A stretch of 64,000 nucleotides of DNA from Pseudoclavibacter chungangensis (GTDB taxonomy: Bacteria; Actinomycetota; Actinomycetes; Actinomycetales; Microbacteriaceae): positions 806,001 through 870,000 of the forward strand of contig NZ_JACCFV010000001.1 in NCBI RefSeq assembly GCF_013410545.1. Reading direction: 5' to 3'. The notes beneath the pieces were generated by a model. The model searched no databases and was not told the origin of the DNA. It saw only the letters and a list, made by a program, of their open reading frames with translations. This document shows positions 18,819-26,652 of the stretch, piece after piece. Position 1 is the stretch's first letter, and each line of letters starts with the position of its first letter. The position numbers and the translations under genes are program-made.

Positions 18819-19692
18819 GGTCCTGCTCCTTCTGCTGCTGGTGGTAGTGGAAGAACGCCTGCGCGCCCTCCGGGGTGAAGTCCGCCGAGAGAGCGCTCGT
18901 GCGCTTGCGGCGCTCGGCGCGCCCTGACTCGCCGCGGCGGTCCTCGATATAGAGGGTCCACGTCTCCTTGCCGACGTTCTTGCCCCGCTTGCTCACGGCG
19001 GTGTGAAGGCGCATCCGCGGCACCGGCTCCCCGTCGTCGCCGAGCTGCTGGTTCTGCTCCGCGATCACCGCTTCGAGACCGGCCTTGTCCACCGCGCGGG
19101 GATCGGCCAGGGCGGCGGTCATCCGGTCGCCCATCTCGCGATCGAGCCCGCCCTCCGCGAAGTCCTCCCGGCGCAGCTCCCAGTCCTGCGGCTGACGCTC
19201 CAACTGCTTCACGACCGACAGCCCGTGCTCGCGCATCAGCTCATCGTTCGCCGACTGCACGCCCCGCTGGTTCCCGGCCTTGCGGTCGTGGAACGTGCGG
19301 TAGTCCGAGAGCGCCTTCCCGGTCTCGTTGTTGTGGTTGATGACCAAGATGTGGTTGTGCGGCTTACCGCCGCGACCATCGGTGTGGGTCACGACGAGGC
19401 AGTCCGAATCGGGGTGCATCTTCTTCGCGAGCTGGTAGCCCAGATCGTTCACCCGCTGCACGTCCTCCGGGTTCTCCGGGTCGAACTCCTCGTCGCTGAA
19501 GCTCTGCCGATAGTGCAGCGCCTCGACATCTCGCTTCGTGTTCTGCGTGAGCGCACGGGCGTGCGCCGAGAACGCGCCGGGGCCTCCGGGCACGTCGCAC
19601 GTGACCGCGACCCCGCGCTCGTCCTCCCTGCCCCGGATGTAGCGCTCCGTGTCCGCGGCGCTGGTGCTCGGACTGTAGTGCGTGGTGCTCAC
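18418..19692 (-). CDS. Relaxase/mobilization nuclease
   Basis: A 424-residue relaxase. The three-histidine metal-binding motif is VVTHTDGRGGKPHNHILVIN (about residues 101-120), typical of MOB relaxases; an early tyrosine (Tyr6 or Tyr18) is the likely nucleophile that nicks oriT. The C-terminal 130 residues are Arg/Glu-rich and overlap the MobB-like gene in another frame. Translation begins with an ATG overlapping the MobC-like gene end (GTGA/ATGA type overlap at 19689-19692), so the mob genes are coupled. Confidence 0.82.
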   Translation of the reverse strand: MSTTHYSPSTSAADTERYIRGREDERGVAVTCDVPGGPGAFSAHARALTQNTKRDVEALHYRQSFSDEEFDPENPEDVQRVNDLGYQLAKKMHPDSDCLVVTHTDGRGGKPHNHILVINHNNETGKALSDYRTFHDRKAGNQRGVQSANDELMREHGLSVVKQLERQPQDWELRREDFAEGGLDREMGDRMTAALADPRAVDKAGLEAVIAEQNQQLGDDGEPVPRMRLHTAVSKRGKNVGKETWTLYIEDRRGESGRAERRKRTSALSADFTPEGAQAFFHYHQQQKEQDHERSARQAEAAERAERIAAAARKSRDDGDLDLDPRRRRGAEREAQPAGRAAEAAHGLREGHGRGDEQAHRPGVDLAAVRQHVIADRERRDQADRDRTYAKRVRAKSRREATERRLAELDRRSAEESRGYGLGD

Positions 19693-20279
19693 GATGCCGT
19701 CCGATCCCCGAGCAGCGCCCGGACCTCGCGCAGCAGCTCGATCAGCTCGGGCACCTCCGCTGACAGCGTCACCGTCTCACCGGCCCGCGCGCGGCGGTCC
19801 AGGTCGTTGACGTTGATCGCCAGCGGGCGCACCTGCGCGGCCAGCTCCCGAGCGTCCGCCGAGGCCTGCGCGCGGGCCTCGACCCCGAGCAGGTGCGCGG
19901 CCACGGCAGCGTCCAGCTCCTCGCTCCGGGAGGCGTGCAGGGCATCGCGCACGACGCTCCGCACCCACGTGCTCGGAGCCAGCCCGAGCCGCTTCGCACG
20001 AGTGCGAAGCGCCCCGAGCGTGGCGTCATCGAAGCGAGTATCGAGCCGCCCGCCGCTGCCACGACGACGCTTCGCGCCGCCGTGACTCTGCCGCACAGCC
20101 TCCGCATCAGCCCGACCGGTGTTCACCTGGGAGTCGGTCTGCTGCTCCACCTGTACGCCAGAGTGGCAAGCAGTAGGCATGTCGGACACATCGCTGACGC
20201 TCGTGTCCTCCATGCCTGCTTGCGAGGGGCCTCCGGCCCCCTCGACCCCCTGGAAAAGCGCATACTGATCGGTGCTCAT
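19689..20279 (-). CDS. MobC-like relaxosome accessory protein
   Basis: A 196-residue protein with a disordered N-terminus and a C-terminal MobC-type domain: RFDDATLGALRTRAKRLGLAPSTWVRSVVRDAL (ribbon-helix-helix-like) and RPLAINVNDLDRRARAG, close to the MobC motif of the type INNVNQIARRAN. MobC proteins bind oriT and help the relaxase open the DNA. It overlaps Rep by 4 bases at the start and the relaxase by 4 bases at the end. Confidence 0.75.
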   Translation of the reverse strand: MSTDQYALFQGVEGAGGPSQAGMEDTSVSDVSDMPTACHSGVQVEQQTDSQVNTGRADAEAVRQSHGGAKRRRGSGGRLDTRFDDATLGALRTRAKRLGLAPSTWVRSVVRDALHASRSEELDAAVAAHLLGVEARAQASADARELAAQVRPLAINVNDLDRRARAGETVTLSAEVPELIELLREVRALLGDRTAS

Positions 20280-21700
20280 GCGGCACCTCCGATCAGCGCC
20301 AGCGGCACGTCCGGGCTCCGGACCGCTAGCCCGCTCAACAGCTCAGCGACTGCTCCGTCCGCGTCGTGCTCCGCGGAGGTCTCCGGGCCGTAGGTGAGCT
20401 TGCGCGACGGAGCCACCTGCTGGTGGTAGGCGTTGCCGTTGACACCCGGCGTGTGAGCGGTAGCCGGGAGGCTGCACTGATGCCACTCGTAGGGCTCGAC
20501 CTTCCCGATGTGCTGCACGAGGTAGCGGTTGATGTCGTCGGCCCGGTAGACCTTCACGACCGACGCCAGGCGGCGGATGAACTGGTCCAGCGCCTCGTCC
20601 ACGTTGCCCTTCTGTCGGGCGTAGTAGAAGAACTCGACCGGTTCGATGGTGGCCGTGATGACGATGAGGCGCGGAGCCACCTCGCCCTTGTTCTTGTAGC
20701 GGGCCTTCGCAGGCGAGGCGTTGTACGGATCGAGCAGCAGCAGCCAGTCGTTCGCGTCCATCGCTGAGGCCCGCAGGTCGTCCAGCAGCAGCACCTCCTC
20801 ACCCCGCCAGTCATCGAGCGGGTTCCCCGTCGCGGCCCGGTAGACCTGCCACCGCTCGCCGTGAGCGTTCGCCGCATTGATTGCCTCGGTGATGAAGTCC
20901 GTGGCGAACCTGGTCTTGCCGATCCCGGCATCCCCGTGGACGAACACCACGTGCGTGGAGAACTCACCGGCGCGGAGCTTCGCGGCCGCCCGGTACGCGC
21001 GACGCTGCCCGTAGGCAGAGAGGGCGTCGTCGATCTCCCGCTGATGCCGCGAGTAGATGTCGAACAGGTCATCGGTGAGCATGATCTGATCGCGCGTGAT
21101 CTCGCCCTGGAGCACGCGCTCGCGCATGTCCTCGAAATTCTCCGCGACGACCTTCTTCTTCACGTGGGCGCGGCCCTTCAGCCACGTCTCCCGACGCAGC
21201 GCGTCGATACCCAGGTAGTCCGGCCCGCGCACCGTAGCGACCTCCGACGGCGAATACTGGTGCTTGTCCGCGTACTTCGCATGCGTCAGATAGGCCTGCA
21301 TGTTGTCGTAGGCGTACCGGCCGCGACCCGGCTTCTCGACGTACTGAGGCTCGACACCGATTGCGAACGCCAGCCGATCCAGCGGCGCGCTCTTCGCACG
21401 GCTGGCGAACTTGACGACCGCGTGCAGGTGCTCGGGCTTCGGCTCGACCACGAGGGCCTTCTCCGTGTCGCTCCAGACCTCGCCTTCGTCCTTGTCGTGC
21501 ACGATGCCGTAGGCCTCGGTGACCTCGCAGCCGATGGCCTCGAGCCGCTGCACCACGTAGGCGAGGATCGTCCCGGCCCCCTGCTGGAGCAGCGCGGCAC
21601 CGTTCGGATCCTCGGCGGCCCAGGTCCAGTACGACGGATCGAGGTACTGCGTGAGGCCGATGCTCGTCGGGTTGTTCTCCTGCTTAGCCACGACGACCAC
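20276..21700 (-). CDS. rep: Rolling-circle replication initiator with SF3-type helicase
   Basis: A 474-residue two-domain Rep. The N-terminal HUH endonuclease has PEHLHAVVKF (residues about 89-98) and a likely nucleophile tyrosine in AYLTHAKYADKHQY near 140. The C-terminal part is a P-loop helicase with FVHGDAGIGKTRFA (about 250-263) and Walker B VLLLDDL. This HUH plus SF3 helicase combination is that of plasmid Reps related to those of CRESS-DNA viruses. The start at the GTG at 21700 overlaps the preceding small gene by 17 bases. It drives circular replication after excision. Confidence 0.85.
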   Translation of the reverse strand: MVVVAKQENNPTSIGLTQYLDPSYWTWAAEDPNGAALLQQGAGTILAYVVQRLEAIGCEVTEAYGIVHDKDEGEVWSDTEKALVVEPKPEHLHAVVKFASRAKSAPLDRLAFAIGVEPQYVEKPGRGRYAYDNMQAYLTHAKYADKHQYSPSEVATVRGPDYLGIDALRRETWLKGRAHVKKKVVAENFEDMRERVLQGEITRDQIMLTDDLFDIYSRHQREIDDALSAYGQRRAYRAAAKLRAGEFSTHVVFVHGDAGIGKTRFATDFITEAINAANAHGERWQVYRAATGNPLDDWRGEEVLLLDDLRASAMDANDWLLLLDPYNASPAKARYKNKGEVAPRLIVITATIEPVEFFYYARQKGNVDEALDQFIRRLASVVKVYRADDINRYLVQHIGKVEPYEWHQCSLPATAHTPGVNGNAYHQQVAPSRKLTYGPETSAEHDADGAVAELLSGLAVRSPDVPLALIGGAA

Positions 21701-21953
21701 CCCCGCTGCAGGCGGCGCGGAGGGTCTCAGAGGGGGTGCGACGCCTAAATGACCCCCTATTGACCCCCAAATGAGACCCCAAATGAACCCGTGGAATCAC
21801 AGGGGCAGTGGGATGCGGGATCCGCATGTTGGCGCGGAAGTTGGAGCAAAGCGCGGCAATCGACAAGCCCTTGCCGCGCCCGTAGGAACGAATGAGGCTC
21901 CCGAAACTCTTGGAGTACGAAACCCAGACGAAGTTGCGGGCGTCGGCGTGCAT
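21684..21953 (-). CDS. Small coupled protein upstream of rep
   Basis: An 89-residue reading frame whose ATG overlaps the preceding stop as ATGA and whose end overlaps the start of rep. It begins MHADARNFVWVSYSKS and has a hydrophobic middle with several Arg and Lys. No family recognised. The overlap pattern is the main support; it may be translated mainly to couple ribosomes into rep. Confidence 0.5.
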   Translation of the reverse strand: MHADARNFVWVSYSKSFGSLIRSYGRGKGLSIAALCSNFRANMRIPHPTAPVIPRVHLGSHLGVNRGSFRRRTPSETLRAACSGGGRRG

Positions 21954-22201
21954 CAGCGACCACCGCCCCGGCCGTAGCGCTTGATCACGGCCTGGTGCGT
22001 GACGCCGAGTGCGTCGCCGATCTTGGCCCAGGTCACACGGTCGGCGCGGGCGTCGGCGACGGCGATCTCGACGGCTTCCTCCAGCACGGAGCGGAGCACG
22101 CCGAGGTCGTACAGGCGAGCCTCGGAGTCGGAGAGGGCGGGATCCCCCTGATGCCAGCGGAACGCCTCGACGTGATCGAAGGCGGCGGAGTTCGCAGTCA
22201 T
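21953..22201 (-). CDS. Small helix-turn-helix protein
   Basis: An 82-residue protein with an HTH-like C-terminus: TWAKIGDALGVTHQAVIKRYG, the sigma-region-4/resolvase style of helix pair. It overlaps both neighbours by ATGA. A DNA-binding regulator or copy-control role in the rep operon is plausible and it is a candidate for binding the GAGTCGACTC sites at 22645-22677. Confidence 0.6.
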   Translation of the reverse strand: MTANSAAFDHVEAFRWHQGDPALSDSEARLYDLGVLRSVLEEAVEIAVADARADRVTWAKIGDALGVTHQAVIKRYGRGGGR

Positions 22202-22410
22202 CAGCGACCACCGACCATCACGGAGGCGACGGCGGCGCGCTGGCGCGGGGTCAGCGGGGTGTGGGCCAGGCGCTCACCGGCACGGCGACCGGCGGCACGG
22301 GCGGTGGCGATGACGTCATCCAGGCCCTCGACCTGAGTAGGAACCATTCGGCCCTGATCGAGGTCAGGCGGAGGTGCGAGGTCAGCGGTGCGGGTGTCCG
22401 TGGTGGACAT
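22201..22410 (-). CDS. Small protein opening the rep operon
   Basis: A 69-residue protein with an acidic, proline-rich N-terminus and a basic amphipathic C-terminus (ATARAAGRRAGERLAHTPL). No family recognised. It is the first gene of the rep-mob operon. Its ATG lies directly after a 12-bp hairpin and a U-run, so its translation and the whole operon may be controlled by that structure. Confidence 0.5.
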   Translation of the reverse strand: MSTTDTRTADLAPPPDLDQGRMVPTQVEGLDDVIATARAAGRRAGERLAHTPLTPRQRAAVASVMVGGR

Positions 22411-22414
22411 GAAA

Positions 22415-22442
22415 AACTCCCGAAGATCGTTCTTCGGGAGTT
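22415..22442 (-). terminator. Attenuator-like hairpin abutting the first start codon of the rep operon
   Basis: On the minus strand the arms AACTCCCGAAGA and TCTTCGGGAGTT pair perfectly (12 bp, 4-base loop) and are followed by TTTC and the ATG at 22410. The 3' arm contains GGGAG, the only ribosome site in reach. The structure therefore both resembles an intrinsic terminator and hides the ribosome site. Confidence 0.7.
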
Positions 22443-22633
22443 CCAGGAGCCCTCACGCCTGGCGACCTTTCGGTCGGAGCTTCGACGGTGGCCTGCCCGT
22501 CGGGGATAGCTTTCAGTTCACCGGGGGTGTCTCACCCTCGCTCGCACGAGGTTCACTCCATTTACCTGCCCGGGGACGTGCCACCTCGCTGCCCCCGCGG
22601 ACCACGAAGCGCCGTCCATTCGCCTCTGCAACT

Positions 22634-22677
22634 GTTCTACCATGAGTCGACTCACCATTGCAATGACGAGTCGACTC
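22634..22677 (-). promoter_or_regulatory. Candidate rep-operon promoter with twin operators
   Basis: On the minus strand TTGCAA (22658-22663) and TAGAAC (22634-22639) are 18 bases apart. The palindrome GAGTCGACTC occurs twice, once in the spacer (22645-22654) and once just upstream of the -35 (22668-22677). This is a classic repressor arrangement. The 200 bases between here and the first gene (22443-22633) hold a long leader with no recognised gene. Confidence 0.5.
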
Positions 22678-22682
22678 ATGAG

Positions 22683-24119
22683 TCAGTCGCGACGCGGCTC
22701 TATCCGAATGAGGTCAGGGTCGAACTTCACGTGACCGGGGGCGATCGGCTCGATGGTCACCGTCACCAGCTCGTCCACGAGCACCCGGCGGCGGTCCACG
22801 TCCAGCGCCTTCCACTTCGACTCGACGACTTCGCGGCGCTCAGCAGTCCCGACCGGTTCGTCCACGCCTGCGAGCAACTTCGCCGCCGCCGACACCGAGC
22901 GGTCGAGCAGCTCCGCGTCGATCTCGTCGATGCGGGCCTTCACGTCGTTGATCGCCGCGGTGATCTCCAGCACGGGCTGGTGGATGTCTCGCAGCAGCGG
23001 GCTCAGTTCCTTGACGCGCTCGACCAGGGCGTTCCGCTCGGTCAGCAGCTCTTCGCGGTCCGGCCCGTCGTCTTCCTGCGGCATCACCAGGTCGTGCACG
23101 TCCACCGAGGACAGTCGGGTGAGCACCGCCTCGGTGACCATCGCATCGACGGGCTCGCGCTGGCGCGTGAGGTGGAACTGCTCGCCGCAGCGGTACGTCG
23201 GCTGCTTGCGGCTGTTCGTCCCCGAGACGAGCGTCGCACCGCACTTACCGCACAGCCCGATCGTGGACAGGAGGTACTTCGGCTGGTTGCCCTGCCTCGC
23301 CGACCTCCGCACGTTGTCCTCCAGCTTCGCCACCGCGGCACGCCACGTCTGCTCGCTGACGATGGGCGGGAACGCCCCGCCCTGCACCGGGTACAGCTCG
23401 CCCGAGGCGTAGTGCTTGATGTAGCCAGCGTAAAGAGGGTTCGCCAGCAGGTACCGCACGGCATCGACGGAGAACTCCGACCCGCGCGCGGTGAGGTGAC
23501 CAGCGCTGTTCAGGTCCTCACGGATGCGCCGGATCGAGAGCGACGGCTCACCGAGGAACGCATCGAACGCCCGCCGGACGGCCTCGGCCTCCTCGGGGAT
23601 CAGCTCGCCATCTCGCGTCCAGCCGAACGCCTTCCAGGCCGACGTGGGGATGCCTTCTGTGCGTCGGCGCTCGTTCGATCTGATCTGGCGCTCGGCCTTG
23701 CGCCGAGCCTCGAACCGGGCGAGGGCGGCGAGCATTGTCGCTCGGAACTCCCCGTCCGCCGTCGAGAGGTCGATCTCGCCGTCAACGGTGACGACGCGGA
23801 GGCCGAGGTCGATCAGGGTGTTGAGGTCCTTCGTGCTGCGCAGGAGACGGTCCATGTCCACCGCGACGACCATCGAGAACCGGCCCGCTCGGGCGTCATC
23901 CAGCATCTCGGCCCAACGGGTGCCAGCGCGGCGCTTCTTCGTCGCCGACACCGAGTTGTCCTCGTAGACCTCGACCACGGTCCAGTCCTTGGCCTCGGCC
24001 AGCGCCCTGATCTTCCGCAGCTGGGTCTCGACGGTCCACCGATCGCCCTTGCGGTCCATCGAGGCGCGGACGTACGCCGCAACCTCGTTCGTCTTCCTCA
24101 GCGATACCAGTTCAACCAT
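22683..24119 (-). CDS. int: Large serine integrase of element 1
   Basis: A 478-residue serine recombinase. The catalytic domain starts with AAYVRASMD (Ser20 nucleophile), the recombinase domain follows (about 165-270), a zinc ribbon is at CGKCGATLVSG (about 300), and a coiled-coil region is at 340-400. Large serine integrases join attP and attB without host factors. It lies 45 bases from attR, reading inward, the usual position. The attB it used is a conserved luciferase-family motif (around DMRYENPLY). Confidence 0.92.
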   Translation of the reverse strand: MVELVSLRKTNEVAAYVRASMDRKGDRWTVETQLRKIRALAEAKDWTVVEVYEDNSVSATKKRRAGTRWAEMLDDARAGRFSMVVAVDMDRLLRSTKDLNTLIDLGLRVVTVDGEIDLSTADGEFRATMLAALARFEARRKAERQIRSNERRRTEGIPTSAWKAFGWTRDGELIPEEAEAVRRAFDAFLGEPSLSIRRIREDLNSAGHLTARGSEFSVDAVRYLLANPLYAGYIKHYASGELYPVQGGAFPPIVSEQTWRAAVAKLEDNVRRSARQGNQPKYLLSTIGLCGKCGATLVSGTNSRKQPTYRCGEQFHLTRQREPVDAMVTEAVLTRLSSVDVHDLVMPQEDDGPDREELLTERNALVERVKELSPLLRDIHQPVLEITAAINDVKARIDEIDAELLDRSVSAAAKLLAGVDEPVGTAERREVVESKWKALDVDRRRVLVDELVTVTIEPIAPGHVKFDPDLIRIEPRRD

Positions 24120-24137
24120 GCAGCCAAGCTTACCTGA

Positions 24138-24166
24138 ACGAGTGTTTCAACCGCGAGATGTGCTAC
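24138..24166. other. attR of element 1
   Basis: The element arm ACGAGTGTT (24138-24146) leads to ATGTGCTA (24158-24165), where host sequence CGAGAACCCG resumes. The last four bases GCTA match the left junction. The arm mirrors AACACTCGT at 16988-16996. Confidence 0.75.
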
Positions 24167-24961
24167 GAGAACCCGCTCTACCTCGCGGAGGAGGCGGCCG
24201 CGCTCGACCTCATCTCCGACGGCCGGGTGGCGCTCGGCGTCAGCCGTGGGTCACCCGAGCCCGCACTGCGCGGCTGGGAGGCATTCGGCTACGAGGAGTC
24301 GGAGGATCCCCGCGGCGCCGACATCGCGCGCGAGAAGTTCGAGTTGTTCATGCGTGCCGTGCGGGGTGAGCGCCTCGTGGACGCCGACCCGCAGCAGTTC
24401 GGCGTCGGGCAGAAGCTCGCCGTCGAACCGCACGCCGAGGGGCTCGCGGACCGCATCTGGTGGGGCGCGGGGACGCGCGCGACGGCCGAGTGGGCCGGCG
24501 AGCAGGGGGTGAACCTCATGAGCTCGACGCTCGTGACCGAGGCGACGGGTGCGTCGCTCGGCGAGTTGCAGGCCGAGCAGATCGCCCGCTACCGCGCCGC
24601 GTACGCGAAGGCCGGGCACAGCGGTGCGCCGCGTGTGTCGGTGAGCCGGAGCGTGTTCCCGGTCGTGTCCGACGAGGATCGCATCCTGTACCAGCTCCGT
24701 CAGGGGCAGGAGCACGATCAGGTGGGCGTCATCGACGGGTTCCGTTCCACGTTCGGGCGCACCTATGTGGGCGAGCCGGACCGGTTGATCGAAGAACTGC
24801 GCGCAGACGAGGCGGTCATGTCGGCCGACACGCTCATGCTGACGATCCCCTCGCAGCTCGGGGTCTCTTTTTGCACAAGACTGCTCGAATCTTTCGCCAA
24901 GTACGTCGCGCCCTCCCTCGGCTGGAAGCCCAACCAGGAGGGGCCTGTGCGGGGAGAATGA
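24166..24961 (+). pseudogene. LLM oxidoreductase, middle part plus element-supplied C-terminus
   Basis: Continues the LLM gene from YENPLYLAEEAAALDL through WWGAGTRATAEWAG to SQLGV at 24865. From there the frame runs on into element 2 for 96 more bases, encoding a terminus (LLESFAKYVAPSLGWKPN) that matches 18 of 29 aligned residues in the displaced native end at 36336-36461. So element 2 alone would have left a complete protein; element 1 is what broke it. An ATG at 24158 is available, but the product would lack the N-terminal third of the barrel. Confidence 0.88.
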
Positions 24962-24965
24962 CTCC

Positions 24966-25433
24966 ATGACGACCGATGAGCCTCCCGTCCCGGGTCGCCC
25001 CGAAGAGGCTGAGCAGTTGCTCTATCTCATGCTTGGCCGTGCCATTGCTCAGTGCCAGGTGGCAGAGGCAATGGCCAACAGCATCCATGAACTCCTGCTA
25101 GGACAACCAGCCCGCGAACGCGCGACGTTGGGCAGCAAGGCGAAGGCTGTGGAGCCAGAGCTTCCCAGTGGCCTTCACTCTGAATTCATGGAGCTGGTTG
25201 AAGCCCGCAACTACCTGGTGCACAATCTGCTCTTTGACCACGGCGGCTGGACGGGAGTCCTCGGGTTGGACGGACCGGACCTCTACGGGAAGCTCTATGC
25301 GTCCATCCGCGAAGCAACGCAAACCATCGAGCGCGTCAGCAATCTGCTACGACGACACCTCGCCACGACTAGACCAGATGCCCTGTTTCTCACCATTGAC
25401 GAGCATGGGGTTCATGACCTCAGGGATACATAG
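24966..25433 (+). CDS. HEPN-like small protein of element 2
   Basis: A 155-residue, mostly helical protein. Residues around 76-84 read VEARNYLVHNL, the R-N-x3-H pattern (Rx4H) of HEPN ribonucleases. HEPN proteins include toxins and antiviral RNases, so a defence or toxin role is possible. It begins 4 bases after the hybrid LLM stop with GGGGAG before the ATG, so it would be transcribed from the host gene's promoter. HEPN assignment rests on this motif and helicity only. Confidence 0.5.
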   Translation: MTTDEPPVPGRPEEAEQLLYLMLGRAIAQCQVAEAMANSIHELLLGQPARERATLGSKAKAVEPELPSGLHSEFMELVEARNYLVHNLLFDHGGWTGVLGLDGPDLYGKLYASIREATQTIERVSNLLRRHLATTRPDALFLTIDEHGVHDLRDT

Positions 25434-25618
25434 CGAGGGGCCCCATCGCCTGACCCTCGCGAGGCCCGAAATCGCCCCCTTCCCGGAAGCGTCTGAGCGC
25501 GTCCTGGAACGCCCCCGAATCCGCCAGGTAGAACCGCGCGTATCCGGGGGCGTTTTGGCAGTTCTTGAGAAGATTTCTCCAGAAGGGCCCATTGCGGGCA
25601 GGGACCCAGGAGGTTGCC

Positions 25619-25954
25619 CTAGGAGGGCTCAGAATCGCTCTCCATGCGCGCCGCCTCAGCCGGAGTTGGCAGCGGCTCCAGGGGAGGAAGTTGGGCTGGC
25701 TCCACCGGGGCAAGAAGCTCAGTCACTGTGAGCCCGAGCAAGGCGGCAAGCCTCGGCAGCCTGTCCACAGACACAGCCCGCTCTCCCACCTCCATCAGGC
25801 GCAGCATCTCCCTAGACAAGTGCGCCTGCCTAGCCATCTCGGCCTGAGCGAGCCCCTGAGCCTCCCTGAGCGCCCGAATCCTGGCCCCCAAGGCCCTGGT
25901 GAAATCTTCCATCATCGCCCTCTCCAGCTCTGGGAGGACGCGGTAGATGGCCAT
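25619..25954 (-). CDS. Xre-family helix-turn-helix regulator
   Basis: A 111-residue protein with the Cro/CI HTH at about residues 20-72 (RIRALREAQGLAQAEMARQAHLS, then LMEVGERAVSVDRLPRLAALLG) and an acidic Pro-rich tail. Probably the element's repressor. The ATG at 25954 is the longer reasonable start; an ATG 13 codons later is also possible. A short open stretch downstream (25420-25600, minus strand, YARFYLADSGAFQDAL) may be a small gene but lacks a clear start. Confidence 0.75.
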   Translation of the reverse strand: MAIYRVLPELERAMMEDFTRALGARIRALREAQGLAQAEMARQAHLSREMLRLMEVGERAVSVDRLPRLAALLGLTVTELLAPVEPAQLPPLEPLPTPAEAARMESDSEPS

Positions 25955-26652
25955 GCCCCCAGTTTCCCACACCTCTGGTCCCCACCCAGCCCACCAGCTA
26001 CCATGACCAATACATTGGGCATGACTCGACTTTACAACACAGAGGGGTGGGCACCATGAGCATGGGAGCCTTCGGCGCAGGGCTGGTCGGTGGAATCGTG
26101 GCAGGGGAAGACCCCAGGCGAGGAGCCAGGAGGATGGCCGCCCTGGCATTCATCCTGCTCGCCCTGGTGGGCCTGGCAGCAGCCATAGGCCTTCAGCTGA
26201 CCAGCCAGCACAATGAATTTCTGGTGATGTGGGTGTTTTTCGCACTCTTCTGGAGCTGGATAGTTATGGTGAGCGTGGCCAAGTGGGTGGCCTTCTTTCC
26301 ATTCAGCGCCTTCCGCTCCCTCCCGCTCCTGGTGCTGGCCATCGAGCAGACCAGGGCCGGGATGGTGTGGGCCATCGCCTATGGGTGCGCTTGGGCCCTC
26401 AGCATCATCCTCGCCGCCACCATGGCACCGGCGGCGGTCATCATCGGCGTTCTCATCCTCGTGGTCGCGGCCTGGGGAGCAGGCATCCAAGTGGGCAAGG
26501 CTGAAGGCCGCGTCTGGGCCCAAATGCAGGAAGCTCGCTCCGTAGTTGCAAGAGCCCTTGGCGTCGCGCCAGCAGCACTGGCAGGCGGAAATACAGGCAA
26601 TCTGCGCTTTCCCGTATTCACCTTTGAATTTCCCTTCGTGGCCAGCGATGAC

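Larger units (their letters stand above)
16971..24165. mobile_element. Element 1: integrated mobilizable plasmid with serine integrase
   Basis: About 7.2 kb inserted in the LLM gene. It carries, in order, a nucleotidyltransferase, a nested mob gene pair, a MobC-like gene, a helicase-type Rep, three tiny overlapping genes and a large serine recombinase next to the right end. Direct evidence for the ends is that the host gene resumes in frame and that the two outer arms reassemble into a symmetrical attP. Rep plus mob genes without a type IV secretion system mean it can probably replicate as a circle and be mobilised by a helper. Confidence 0.88.

Noticed and set aside
25347..25600. Small minus-strand frames downstream of the Xre gene
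   Set aside because: YARFYLADSGAFQDAL looks gene-like but no start codon with a ribosome site was found in that frame; recorded only as a note in the Xre entry.
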